A DNA stretch of 7,919 nt from Opitutia bacterium UBA7350. Its GTDB lineage: Bacteria > Verrucomicrobiota > Verrucomicrobiia > Opitutales > Coraliomargaritaceae. The position numbers were made by a program, and so were the translations under genes. The notes beneath the pieces were generated by a model, which searched no databases, was not told the DNA's origin, and saw nothing but the letters and a program-made list of their open reading frames with translations. Positions within the stretch are counted from its first letter, which is position 1; each line of letters starts with the position of its first letter. The stretch spans positions 1 to 7,919 of the forward strand of contig DKOX01000069.1 of NCBI GenBank assembly GCA_002470925.1, read 5' to 3'. This document shows, in pieces, positions 1 through 6,367 of this stretch.

Positions 1-442
1 TCGCTTCCAGTTCGCACAAGACCGACTCCTCCGGAGCGCGAATCCCGAGCGCGATTAAATACAGCTTGCCGGTTTGATGCTCTAGAGCTGCAATCCCGTC
101 ATAGAGCCCGAAACAAAGATCCGGAATCGCACGGTCATCCACCGCCTGCTCCGGAATACGTTCCAGCCGGCGCCCATAGTCATACGCCAAATAACCCACC
201 GCACCTCCCGTAAAGGGGATCTCGCCACTTGCTTGGCGCGCGTAGGGCTGCATTGCCGCCCGCAACGCTGCCAAATCCGCATCCCCCATTACCAATTCAA
301 AGGGATTTGCACCAAAAAAACTCCATTTCCCCAGGCCGTCATTCGTTTGCGCACTGTCCAAGGCAAAGGGGCGCTCCTCCCCTTCGAGCCGTAGCAACAG
401 ATCTTCCGCGGTCCACCGTCCTTCCAATAACCGTACTTGCAT
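1..442 (-). CDS. pabB: Aminodeoxychorismate synthase component I (PabB-like), N-terminal part, cut by window edge
   Basis: The first 147 residues of an anthranilate synthase component I/PabB-family protein are present; the C-terminal chorismate-binding catalytic domain lies beyond the left edge. The family converts chorismate to aminodeoxychorismate (PabB) or anthranilate (TrpE). Visible N-terminal-domain motifs are FALDSA (residues 26-31), SFFGANPFE (41-49), FTGGAVGYLAYDYGR (77-91) and PDLCFGLYDG (107-116) followed by EHQTGKLYLI. The GY-x-x-YD-x-GR form and the FGLYD segment resemble PabB more than TrpE, so the expected product feeds p-aminobenzoate and folate synthesis in the cytoplasm. The ATG lies two bases after the TAG stop of the upstream permease gene and I see no independent ribosome site, so translation is probably coupled. 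Family membership is confident. PabB over TrpE is likely but not certain without the catalytic half. Confidence 0.85.
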   Translation of the reverse strand, partial: MQVRLLEGRWTAEDLLLRLEGEERPFALDSAQTNDGLGKWSFFGANPFELVMGDADLAALRAAMQPYARQASGEIPFTGGAVGYLAYDYGRRLERIPEQAVDDRAIPDLCFGLYDGIAALEHQTGKLYLIALGIRAPEESVLCELEA

Positions 443-444
443 GA

Positions 445-1590
445 CTAATGTCGGTTGACGCGTGCCAGAAGATAGAGGCCCAGAGACTGAAAAATGAGAT
501 TGGGCAACCAGATCAGGAGATCCGGGCGCAACCAGACCTGCCCCTCCATCCAACTAACCGCAATCATGAGGGCGTAAAAGACCAGCGCCACCACCAGCGC
601 GAGCGCGAGGTTCGAATAGCTTTCATGCCGCCCAACGCGAATCGCGAGTGGCACCCCAAAAATCGCGAGCGAAAAGATCGAAAATGCATAAGCGCAATTT
701 TGTTGAATGTAGAATTGCACCTCTAAGCGTTCCTTGGAAAGCCCCTTGCCCGCCGTAACTTCCTCCGCTTTCAACCTGTCCCGGTGCGCCATTTGTTGCG
801 CAAAGGTCATATTCTTGAGTTTGGTGGGACGCGCCGCGCGGGCCTCAAAGACCGAGTCGAGGGACCATTCAAAAGAAAGCTCTCCAAAATCCAACATGTT
901 GAATTCCGCCCCTCCGGAACCCGCATCGCCCGCATTTTTTCGCTGCTCGGTTGTACCGTCCAGCAAAGTAAGAACGAGCGCATTTTCCGCCTCGCGATAT
1001 TCGACCTGCCCTTCACGACCCCGAATAAAAAGCTCTACCTGCTTGGAGGCATCCAGTTTCCAAAACCATACATCACCCAAGCGGGAACCGTCCCGCTCGC
1101 CGGCATAAATTACCGCGCCGGGAAATTCGTTAATGAAGCGGCGCGCTTCAATAAAACCGAGCGGGTTTTCCGTAACCGCCGAGGCAATCAGGTTTTTGTA
1201 GGCGGCACGCGACTGGGGCGCGTATTGCAAATTGACGATTAAGCCCACCACGACCCCCATCGAAGCAAGAAAAAAGACCGGACTTGCAAGTTGTGCCATC
1301 CCAAGCCCCGCCGACTTCATGGCGGTGATCTCATGCTGTGCCGATAATCGCCCCAAGGCCATCAAGGTTCCTGTCAGCATTCCCAGGGGCAGAGCATAAG
1401 CGGTCACATAGGGAATTAACAATGCCAACAATTTGAAAAATAAGACTGCATCCAACTTCCCCGCAAACATCAGCCCAAAAATGTCCCCCATGGCGTTACC
1501 AAGCAGGAGAACAAAGACAAATAACCCCATTGCCAAGGCAGTGGCAGTAAAGATTTCCCGAAGAAGATGACGATATAGCAGCGAAAGCAT
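445..1590 (-). CDS. LptF/LptG-family LPS export permease (YjgP/YjgQ)
   Basis: This 381-residue protein belongs to the LptF/LptG family, the inner-membrane half-transporters that, with the ATPase LptB, extract lipopolysaccharide and pass it to the LptC/LptA bridge. Topology fits: TM1 about 13-33, a long TM2 with its following loop about 50-85, TM3 about 100-121, a periplasmic beta-jellyroll region about 125-290, then three TM segments (about 296-318, 327-348, 358-377). The loop ALPLGMLTGTLMALGRLS (66-83) with downstream EITAMKSAG is the family hallmark, and FGVPLAIR (311-318) follows the fourth membrane segment. I cannot tell LptF from LptG. An in-frame TTG at 1632 would add 14 residues, but the ATG at 1590 places the usual short N-terminus (MLSLLYRHLLRE) before TM1 and was chosen. 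The downstream gene is pabB, two bases away. Confidence 0.93.
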   Translation of the reverse strand: MLSLLYRHLLREIFTATALAMGLFVFVLLLGNAMGDIFGLMFAGKLDAVLFFKLLALLIPYVTAYALPLGMLTGTLMALGRLSAQHEITAMKSAGLGMAQLASPVFFLASMGVVVGLIVNLQYAPQSRAAYKNLIASAVTENPLGFIEARRFINEFPGAVIYAGERDGSRLGDVWFWKLDASKQVELFIRGREGQVEYREAENALVLTLLDGTTEQRKNAGDAGSGGAEFNMLDFGELSFEWSLDSVFEARAARPTKLKNMTFAQQMAHRDRLKAEEVTAGKGLSKERLEVQFYIQQNCAYAFSIFSLAIFGVPLAIRVGRHESYSNLALALVVALVFYALMIAVSWMEGQVWLRPDLLIWLPNLIFQSLGLYLLARVNRH

Positions 1591-1714
1591 GGAACTCTGC
1601 TTAAGATAGGGCCAAGAGAAGGCCCAGCACAAGCCACAAGCACGATTGTATTAAAAGCTAATACTGCACTAATTTTAGTTTACTTCATTAAATAATTAAG
1701 TATATAGTTCATCT
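1591..1714. promoter_or_regulatory. AT-rich divergent intergenic region, probable promoters for both flanking genes
   Basis: The 124 bases between the minus-strand permease gene and the plus-strand lipoprotein gene are far richer in A/T than the flanks, as expected for back-to-back promoters. On the minus strand, TACAAT (1645-1650) is a five-of-six match to a -10 box and would leave a leader of roughly 50 bases; its -35 is weak. On the plus strand, TTTACT (1679-1684) and TATATA (1701-1706) are 16 bases apart. That pair would start transcription almost at the ATG at 1715, giving a nearly leaderless message. These are motif matches only. Confidence 0.4.
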
Positions 1715-1885
1715 ATGAATAGTTTAAATTACCGAATTGTAATCATTTTTACTGGCGTGCTATTGTTGGTTTCCGGTTGCGTCACCGCATCTAATAGCTC
1801 CGCAAAAAAAGATAAGGGCTGGATAGAAATGAAGCCGCTGGATAGCAACGACAGCGGTGTCATTAATCCGGACGATCACAAATAA
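1715..1885 (+). CDS. Small predicted lipoprotein (56 aa)
   Basis: A 56-residue open frame starts at ATG 1715 and ends at TAA 1883-1885. The N-terminus is a lipoprotein signal peptide: MNSLNYRIV, a hydrophobic stretch (about residues 8-20), then the lipobox VSGC with Cys22 as the predicted lipidated residue. The mature part would be only 35 residues, Ser/Asn/Lys/Asp rich (for example KPLDSNDSG) and without any domain I recognise. No Shine-Dalgarno is visible. Support comes from the well-formed signal peptide and lipobox, an AT-rich upstream region, and a strong hairpin 28 bases after the stop. Function is unknown. It might be an outer-membrane-anchored small envelope protein, but its neighbours do not say which process. 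It is not part of the pyrE frame and seems to be a single-gene unit. Confidence 0.72.
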   Translation: MNSLNYRIVIIFTGVLLLVSGCVTASNSSAKKDKGWIEMKPLDSNDSGVINPDDHK

Positions 1886-1888
1886 AGG

Positions 1889-1905
1889 GGTTCGCTCATC
1901 GAACC
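1889..1905 (+). other. Short perfect hairpin after the small lipoprotein gene
   Basis: GGTTCG (1889-1894) and CGAACC (1900-1905) form a perfect six-base stem with the five-base loop CTCAT, starting four bases after the lipoprotein stop. No T-run follows, so alone it is not an intrinsic terminator. It precedes a larger hairpin by seven bases and may act as a 3'-end stabiliser or as part of a two-stem leader before pyrE. Confidence 0.45.
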
Positions 1906-1912
1906 GTCTGCA

Positions 1913-1948
1913 ACAGAGGCATTCCGGAAGGATGCCTCTGTAAATTTT
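1913..1948 (+). terminator. Terminator-like hairpin between the lipoprotein gene and pyrE
   Basis: ACAGAGGCAT (1913-1922) pairs perfectly with ATGCCTCTGT (1932-1941). The stem extends past one bulged T by two more base pairs and is capped by a GGAA tetraloop (1926-1929, GNRA type). AAATTTT follows, so the U-tract is short and interrupted. The best reading is a terminator for the lipoprotein gene. Because it also lies about 50 bases upstream of the pyrE start, a pyrE leader or attenuator role is possible. Confidence 0.6.
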
Positions 1949-1994
1949 ATATTTACCGCTTCACAGCTGCTCCCATCTTCGCCAGTGTGAGCGC

Positions 1995-2564
1995 ATGAAC
2001 GAACGAGAAGAGGAAGTACTCAACATTTTCCGCGAAAGCGGTGCCCTCCTTGAAGGGCATTTTGTCCTGCGCTCAGGCTTCCATAGCGCCCATTTCTTTC
2101 AATGTGCACAAGTCTGCCAATACATCGACAAAGTCACCCGCCTCGCCGCAATGCTGGTGGAGGACCTCAAGGGCTACGGCGCGACCACGGTGGTTGGTCC
2201 GGCCATGGGGGGCCTCGTCATCGGGCAAGAAGTGGCACGCTTATTGGGCACCCGTTTTCTATTCCTCGAGAAGGTGGATGATAAACTCGAACTCAGGCGC
2301 AATTTCAAATTTGAACCGGGCGAAAAGGTTTTAATCGTGGAGGACGTCATCACACGCGGTGGTCGGGTCGTTGAAGCGCTGGCGCAATGCCGGGCACACG
2401 GCGCGGATCCCGTTGCGGTCGGCGTGATCGTGGATCGCAGTGCAGGCGCAAGCACCTTTGACGTCCCGCACCACAGCCTCGCGCAGCTCAGCTTCCCCAC
2501 CTACCCCGCCGATGCGCTTCCTCCGCAATTGGAAGGGACTCCCGCCATTAAACCGGGCAGCTGA
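1995..2564 (+). CDS. pyrE: Orotate phosphoribosyltransferase
   Basis: This 189-residue cytoplasmic enzyme transfers the phosphoribosyl group of PRPP to orotate to give orotidine 5'-monophosphate, the fifth step of de novo pyrimidine synthesis. The PRPP-binding motif VLIVEDVITRGGR (112-124) carries the paired acidic residues E117 and D118 and the TRGG loop. GHFVLRSGFHS (21-31) is the N-terminal substrate region, VVGPAMGGL (66-74) and the KVDDKLELRR region (93-102) match the flexible-loop area, and the C-terminal GTPAIKPGS matches the usual end of this form of PyrE. Length is within the normal range. The ATG at 1995 was chosen because it gives the standard N-terminus; only a weak GTGAG precedes it. 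Its TGA overlaps the next ATG by one base (TGATG). Confidence 0.96.
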   Translation: MNEREEEVLNIFRESGALLEGHFVLRSGFHSAHFFQCAQVCQYIDKVTRLAAMLVEDLKGYGATTVVGPAMGGLVIGQEVARLLGTRFLFLEKVDDKLELRRNFKFEPGEKVLIVEDVITRGGRVVEALAQCRAHGADPVAVGVIVDRSAGASTFDVPHHSLAQLSFPTYPADALPPQLEGTPAIKPGS

Positions 2565-2857
2565 TGAGGGCTACTCTTAACATATTGCGTATAACCGGTT
2601 TTTTGGAAGGGCTCTCCTTCCTGCTTTTGCTGGGCTACGCTATGCCTTTGAAATACATCTGGGGCGACCCAGCGGCGGTGCAACTAATCGGGATGGTGCA
2701 TGGGGTGCTGTGGATGGTCTATGTCGGTTTGGCGGTCTTGCTCCAATCGAAGGGCTACTGGAACTACCGCACCTCCGCTCTGCTCCTGCTCGCCAGCCTC
2801 CTCCCTGCCGGTCCTTTTGTTGCGGATCTCAAATTATTGCGGGATCTAAAGGTCTGA
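2564..2857 (+). CDS. DUF3817 family small integral membrane protein
   Basis: The 97-residue product matches the DUF3817 family by recall: LEGLSFLLLLGYAMPLKY (14-31), GMVHGVLW (43-50) and a terminal ASLLPAGPF (77-85) are its signature segments. Three membrane helices are visible (about 7-27, 40-60 and 68-86), so it should sit in the inner membrane. Its biochemical role is not known, and related proteins are annotated only by the domain. The start overlaps the pyrE stop by one base (TGATG), so it is almost certainly co-transcribed and translationally coupled. That says more about operon structure than about a role in pyrimidine synthesis. Confidence 0.88.
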   Translation: MRATLNILRITGFLEGLSFLLLLGYAMPLKYIWGDPAAVQLIGMVHGVLWMVYVGLAVLLQSKGYWNYRTSALLLLASLLPAGPFVADLKLLRDLKV

Positions 2858-2862
2858 ATCCA

Positions 2863-2888
2863 GAATCGGTTTTCAAGTCTACCGATTC
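2863..2888. other. Perfect inverted repeat between the DUF3817 and GtrA genes
   Basis: GAATCGGT (2863-2870) and ACCGATTC (2881-2888) form a perfect eight-base-pair stem around a ten-base loop, starting five bases after the DUF3817 stop. No T-run follows directly; one occurs only at 2915-2921. It could be a weak terminator or processing stem for the pyrE unit, or an operator next to a possible promoter for the GtrA operon. Confidence 0.45.
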
Positions 2889-2892
2889 ACGT

Positions 2893-2941
2893 TTGACGCG
2901 GTGGTTTAAATCTATTTTTTTAACTTCGAATTATAAAGGTC
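2893..2941 (+). promoter_or_regulatory. Possible promoter and ribosome site for the GtrA-sulfotransferase operon
   Basis: TTGACG (2893-2898) is a five-of-six -35 match, followed by a T-rich, AT-rich stretch (2906-2937), but no convincing -10 hexamer lies at the ideal 16-18 base spacing. AAGG (2936-2939) sits only two bases before the GtrA ATG, closer than a standard Shine-Dalgarno. The 84-base gap and the local base composition make an independent promoter here plausible but unproven. Confidence 0.3.
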
Positions 2942-3388
2942 ATGCGCAAGTTACTCGGGAAAATTCATCGCTCCGAAAGCCATCGCGCCACCTTCGCGCG
3001 ATTCGCCACCGTGGGGGTCAGCATCTCGTTAATCGACGTACTTGTTTTGTATGCCCTCCTGGGGCTTGGGGTAAACCCCTATCTGGGGCGCGCGGTTTCT
3101 CTGGCCGCCGCCATGGCAGCGGGCTATGCCCTGAACCGGTATTTCACCTTTCATCACCTTGAAACCGGACGCGCCCTGTGGCACTCTCTCCTTCGGCATT
3201 ACAGCGTCCATGCGGTGGGCGCAGGCATCAACATCGCGGTCTATTCACTCGTGTTGCAAGTCGGGTTTGAAATGGGCCGGGAAATCGCCGCCTCCGCAAC
3301 CCTGCCCCTCCTCGGGGTTTGGATTGGCGGTATGGCGGGGCTTGGCTTGAACTACATCCTCTCCAAGAAGCTGGTCTTCGATGATTAA
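2942..3388 (+). CDS. GtrA-family membrane protein (polyprenyl-linked sugar flippase-like)
   Basis: The 148-residue protein is GtrA-like (PF04138). Four hydrophobic segments are visible (about 20-42, 48-68, 88-109 and 121-142). Family motifs are RFATVGV (20-26), GYALNRYFTF (61-70) and the near-repeat LGLNYILSKKLVF (134-146), which match the conserved N-x-x-x-x-R/K-x-[FV]-F ends of helices 2 and 4. Founding members in serotype-converting phages are thought to flip undecaprenyl-phosphate-glucose across the inner membrane; others are tied to arabinogalactan or teichoic acid decoration. It opens a gapless run of carbohydrate-modifying genes: its TAA directly abuts the ATG of the sulfotransferase gene. 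I infer a role in moving a lipid-linked sugar across the inner membrane; the substrate cannot be read from sequence. Confidence 0.9.
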   Translation: MRKLLGKIHRSESHRATFARFATVGVSISLIDVLVLYALLGLGVNPYLGRAVSLAAAMAAGYALNRYFTFHHLETGRALWHSLLRHYSVHAVGAGINIAVYSLVLQVGFEMGREIAASATLPLLGVWIGGMAGLGLNYILSKKLVFDD

Positions 3389-4570
3389 ATGCTTCTGCTT
3401 TGCCTCCAGAGCTTGGCGCGTTATCTTAAATGGTGGCTTCGCGCGCTGAAGCCAGAGCCAAATCCATCGGCACCCCTCAACTGGAGGCGCATCTTCTTTC
3501 TCCTCCTCAGCCCCTTTCTTCTGGCAGTGCAATTGCTCCACTGGCTGGGACTCTTTCTCGATGAACTGCTTTTTCCGAATTACCGTAAGATCAAAGTTGA
3601 GGCGCCCGTCTTTATAACCGGCATCCCCCGCAGCGGAACCACCTTTGTACACCGCACCCTCGCACATGATGCCATACAATTCACCACCGTAAGCACTTGG
3701 GAAGCCGTCCTCGCACCCTCCATTACTGCCCGCAAAATCATTCAGCTTGCGCAGGCTTTCGACGCGAAACTCGGATCCCCTTTTGCAAAAATAATTCATG
3801 CCCTCACCGCGCGCGCCGCCGGTGATTTCAACCAAATCCACGTCGTCGCCCCCGACGCTCCAGAGGAAGACTACCTCTGGCTCCTGCCCGCCGCCAGTTC
3901 CCTCATCCTGCTCCTCGCATTCCCCGATTCCCGCTACCTCGCACAAACTGCTGCCCTCGATACCCTTCCCTTCCGCCAACGTGCACGCCTCCTCGATTTT
4001 TACGAGGCCTGCATCCGCCGCCATCTCTACGCCAGCGGCAAGGGACGACGCTTCCTCTCCAAAAACGCCGCCTTCGCCTCCTGGTGTCCGGCCCTGCAAC
4101 AGCGCTTTCCCGATGCCAAATTCCTCCTCTGCATGCGTGAACCGTCCGAGGCCCTTCGTTCCCAACTCAGCTCCCTTGCGCCGGCCCGCCGCCTTTTTGG
4201 GACCGACCCCTCCGGACAAGTCACCGCTCGTCTTTTCGAGGCCATCTTTAAGCATAATTACAAAGCGCTCCTCCGATTCATCAAAAACACCCAGCCCGGG
4301 GAAGTCGCCCTCATCGACCAAGCCGACCTACGCAACGCACCCAAGCCACTCCTCTGCGCCGCACTCCAAGAACTCGGGATCCAGCCCAACGATCCCTTGC
4401 GCACCCAGCTGGAACATTTGAAAGCCCACCACCAAACCCAACACCGGTATCAAGCCAGTGCCCGCAGCGAAAAAATTTCTGAAGTTGGGGTTTACCTGAA
4501 GCCCTGCTATCACACACTTTTAAACAGTCCTTTTCGCGTTCAAGCGGCACACTCAAACGATGACACATGA
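3389..4570 (+). CDS. Sulfotransferase, Sulfotransf_3-type, membrane-associated
   Basis: The 393-residue protein is a PAPS-dependent sulfotransferase. The 5'-phosphosulfate-binding loop is GIPRSGTT (78-85), preceded by the beta strand VFIT. A DAPEEDYLWL segment (156-165) matches the conserved acidic stretch of Sulfotransf_3 proteins. FLSKNAAF (222-229) then MREPSEALRS (249-258) supply the expected 3'-phosphate-binding Arg250 and a Ser (253 or 258). A hydrophobic stretch at about 35-61 before the catalytic core suggests monotopic or single-pass membrane attachment, as expected for an enzyme acting on a lipid-linked substrate. The ATG follows the GtrA stop with no spacing and the 3' end overlaps the glycosyltransferase start by 11 bases, so expression is likely coupled. 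The acceptor is unknown; a glycolipid or lipid-linked glycan is inferred from the neighbours. Confidence 0.88.
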   Translation: MLLLCLQSLARYLKWWLRALKPEPNPSAPLNWRRIFFLLLSPFLLAVQLLHWLGLFLDELLFPNYRKIKVEAPVFITGIPRSGTTFVHRTLAHDAIQFTTVSTWEAVLAPSITARKIIQLAQAFDAKLGSPFAKIIHALTARAAGDFNQIHVVAPDAPEEDYLWLLPAASSLILLLAFPDSRYLAQTAALDTLPFRQRARLLDFYEACIRRHLYASGKGRRFLSKNAAFASWCPALQQRFPDAKFLLCMREPSEALRSQLSSLAPARRLFGTDPSGQVTARLFEAIFKHNYKALLRFIKNTQPGEVALIDQADLRNAPKPLLCAALQELGIQPNDPLRTQLEHLKAHHQTQHRYQASARSEKISEVGVYLKPCYHTLLNSPFRVQAAHSNDDT

Positions 4571-5675
4571 TTCAGCCAGTCCTGCCCGCCACCTGCGCGT
4601 TGCCTTTTTCTCCGATTCCTTCCCCGAACGCAACGGCACCGGAGCCTATTACCACGACCTCCTCGGGCAACTTGAGCCCTACGTGGCGGCGCTTGAAATG
4701 TTCCAACCACTCGAAAAGGCGCGTCACCTCCGCTGCTCTGTACCGATGCCGGGAGATCCCTCCCAGCGCCTCATTACCCCGGACCTCTTCCGGATTGCAA
4801 AGGGCTGCAAGGCCCTGCGCCCCGACCTCGTGGTCGCCGTGACCCCCGGGCCCTTTGGACTCCTCGGTCTTTACCACGCCAAGCGCCACCGCGCCGCCTT
4901 CGTCACCGCTTTCCATACCGACTTTGAACAACTCGCCCGGATCTACTGGAGACCCCTCACCCGCATACTCGTCAACGGTTACCTTCGCAACGTAAACCGC
5001 ATCCTTTGCAGATCAAGCGCCACCGTCCTGGTTAACAATTCCAAACTCCGTTCCGATGTCGAAGCGCTTGGAGCCCGTGACACCGAGGTAATGGGTACCC
5101 CCCTCCAACGCCGTTTTCTTGAGCAAGCCCCCGTCCCCCCATCCCAACAGGTCCAACGCATCTGCTTTGCCGGCCGGCTTGCCGCTGAAAAAAACGTCGA
5201 TCGCATCATCGAAGCGGCCGCCGATTTTCCCAACATCCAATTTGACATCGGGGGCGACGGTCCCGAACGCGCCAAACTTGAAAAAGCCGCCGCCGCACTT
5301 CAAAACGTCCACTTCAAGGGCTGGCTGACCCGCGAGCAACTCATTGAACTGATCGACGGCGCCAGTTGCCTCTTACTTCCCTCCAAACTGGAAACCTTTG
5401 GCTCGGTCGCGCTTGAGGCGATGGCACGCGGGCGACCTGCGCTGGTCTCTGCCAACGCCGGAATTCACGACTGGCCCGAGCTTAAAGACGGGCTCATCGC
5501 CCTCCCACCCGGCCAAAGCCTCAGCGAAGCAATCCAGAGCTGCCTGCAACAAGCCCCTGAATATTGGCAACGCACCGCGGAGGCAGCCCGCCGAGCCGCC
5601 GAGCAACTCAACCAAGCGACCCTCGCGCAATGGGCCGGGGTCCTCGCCAAATACGCGAAACCGCCCCGCCCATGA
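4560..5675 (+). CDS. Glycosyltransferase, GT4 family (GT-B fold)
   Basis: This 371-residue retaining GT4-type enzyme should transfer a sugar from a nucleotide donor to a lipid or glycan acceptor on the cytoplasmic face of the membrane. The N-terminal Rossmann half begins at LRVAFFSDSFPERNGTG (12-28), and TAFHTDFEQLARIYW (116-130) resembles the acceptor-side motif of GT4 lipid glycosyltransferases. The C-terminal half has GRLAAEKN (205-212), GGDGPER (231-237) and the E-x7-E donor site, E278 and E286 in ETFGSVALEAMARG. No signal peptide is seen. The ATG at 4560 lies inside the end of the sulfotransferase gene, and its TGA shares ATGA with the next gene's start. MgtA- or SqdX-like roles come to mind from the FHTDF motif, but I would not assign a substrate. 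Confidence 0.92.
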   Translation: MTHDSASPARHLRVAFFSDSFPERNGTGAYYHDLLGQLEPYVAALEMFQPLEKARHLRCSVPMPGDPSQRLITPDLFRIAKGCKALRPDLVVAVTPGPFGLLGLYHAKRHRAAFVTAFHTDFEQLARIYWRPLTRILVNGYLRNVNRILCRSSATVLVNNSKLRSDVEALGARDTEVMGTPLQRRFLEQAPVPPSQQVQRICFAGRLAAEKNVDRIIEAAADFPNIQFDIGGDGPERAKLEKAAAALQNVHFKGWLTREQLIELIDGASCLLLPSKLETFGSVALEAMARGRPALVSANAGIHDWPELKDGLIALPPGQSLSEAIQSCLQQAPEYWQRTAEAARRAAEQLNQATLAQWAGVLAKYAKPPRP

Positions 5676-6367
5676 AGGCACTCGTCTCGATTCACGACTG
5701 CATGCCGGAAACCCTCGAGCGAGTCGAGGCCCTCCTCGCCTGGCTTGCCGATCTCGGCGTGCCACCTGTCACCCTTCTCGTGGTTCCCGGCAAAGACTGG
5801 CAGCCCCCAGAACTGGAACGACTCCGCGAACTCTCGAAATCGGGGCATCCCCTCGCAGCGCACGGCTGGCATCACCACACCCGCCCCCGCCGCCTTTACC
5901 ACCGCCTCCATGCCGCCCTCCTGTCCCGCAACGTCGCCGAACACCTCGCACTCGATACCATCGGAATCCAAGCACTCCTCCGCCGCGCCTATGATTGGTT
6001 CCCCCAGAACGATCTGCCCGCACCCCATCTCTACGTGCCACCCGCCTGGGCGCTCGGCACGATCCCCGCTGCGCTTTTAAAAGAATCGCCTTATACCTGC
6101 ATGGAAACCACCCGGGGGCTCATTTTTCCGCAGAACGATCCCATTTTTCAAAGCTTGCCCCTTACCGGCTACGAAGCCGATACCGCCTTTCGCGCGATCT
6201 TTCTCAAGCACTGGAATGCGATGCAAGCAAACGCCGCCCAAGGCTCCGGGAAGCCGCTCCGCATCTCCATTCATCCCGATGATTTGCAACTGCGTCGCGC
6301 CGACCAAATGAAAGCGCAACTCCACGCCGTAACGGAGTTTTTGCCCTATCCCGAAGCGCCATTCTGA
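5672..6367 (+). CDS. DUF2334/NodB-like polysaccharide deacetylase family protein
   Basis: The 231-residue protein looks like a divergent carbohydrate deacetylase of the DUF2334/polysaccharide-deacetylase superfamily. It starts right at the first beta strand, MKALVSIHDCMP, which carries the family acidic residue D9. HGWHHH (64-69) supplies the histidine pair expected to bind the metal, YVPPAWALG (121-129) corresponds to the family arginine/proline strand, and ISIHPDD (198-204) to the late catalytic histidine strand. There is no signal peptide, so it should be cytoplasmic, unlike most NodB-type cell-wall deacetylases. An open frame continues upstream to 5564, but the ATG at 5672 gives the normal N-terminus and a four-base ATGA overlap with the glycosyltransferase stop. 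It ends the operon. Removing an acetyl group from a nucleotide- or lipid-linked amino sugar is the likely job; this is inference. Confidence 0.82.
   Translation: MKALVSIHDCMPETLERVEALLAWLADLGVPPVTLLVVPGKDWQPPELERLRELSKSGHPLAAHGWHHHTRPRRLYHRLHAALLSRNVAEHLALDTIGIQALLRRAYDWFPQNDLPAPHLYVPPAWALGTIPAALLKESPYTCMETTRGLIFPQNDPIFQSLPLTGYEADTAFRAIFLKHWNAMQANAAQGSGKPLRISIHPDDLQLRRADQMKAQLHAVTEFLPYPEAPF

Noticed and set aside
448..1242. Several plus-strand frames opposite the LptF/LptG-family gene
   Set aside because: Overlapping frames without motifs, opposite a gene with clear family topology.
1591..1632. TTG start that would extend the LPS permease by 14 residues
   Set aside because: The ATG at 1590 gives the usual short N-terminus, and a good -10-like box (1645-1650) then leaves a reasonable leader.
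3245..4321. 358-codon open frame on the minus strand, antisense to the GtrA and sulfotransferase genes
   Set aside because: Its translation is Gly/Glu-rich and low in complexity with no recognisable domain. It lies opposite well-supported genes and is what C-rich codon usage produces on the opposite strand.
5564..5671. Upstream extension of the deacetylase frame by 36 codons
   Set aside because: The extra residues are Arg/Pro-rich read-through of the glycosyltransferase gene in another frame; the ATG at 5672 begins exactly at the family's first strand.
4560..5675. Assignment of the GT4 gene as a sulfolipid synthase (SqdX) because it sits beside a sulfotransferase
   Set aside because: SqdX uses UDP-sulfoquinovose made by SqdB, not PAPS, and no sqdB is present. 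The FHTDF motif alone is shared by many GT4 lipid glycosyltransferases.
5465..6028. 187-codon minus-strand frame across the glycosyltransferase/deacetylase junction
   Set aside because: No domain, Gly/Val/Ala-rich, and antisense to two genes with clear catalytic motifs.
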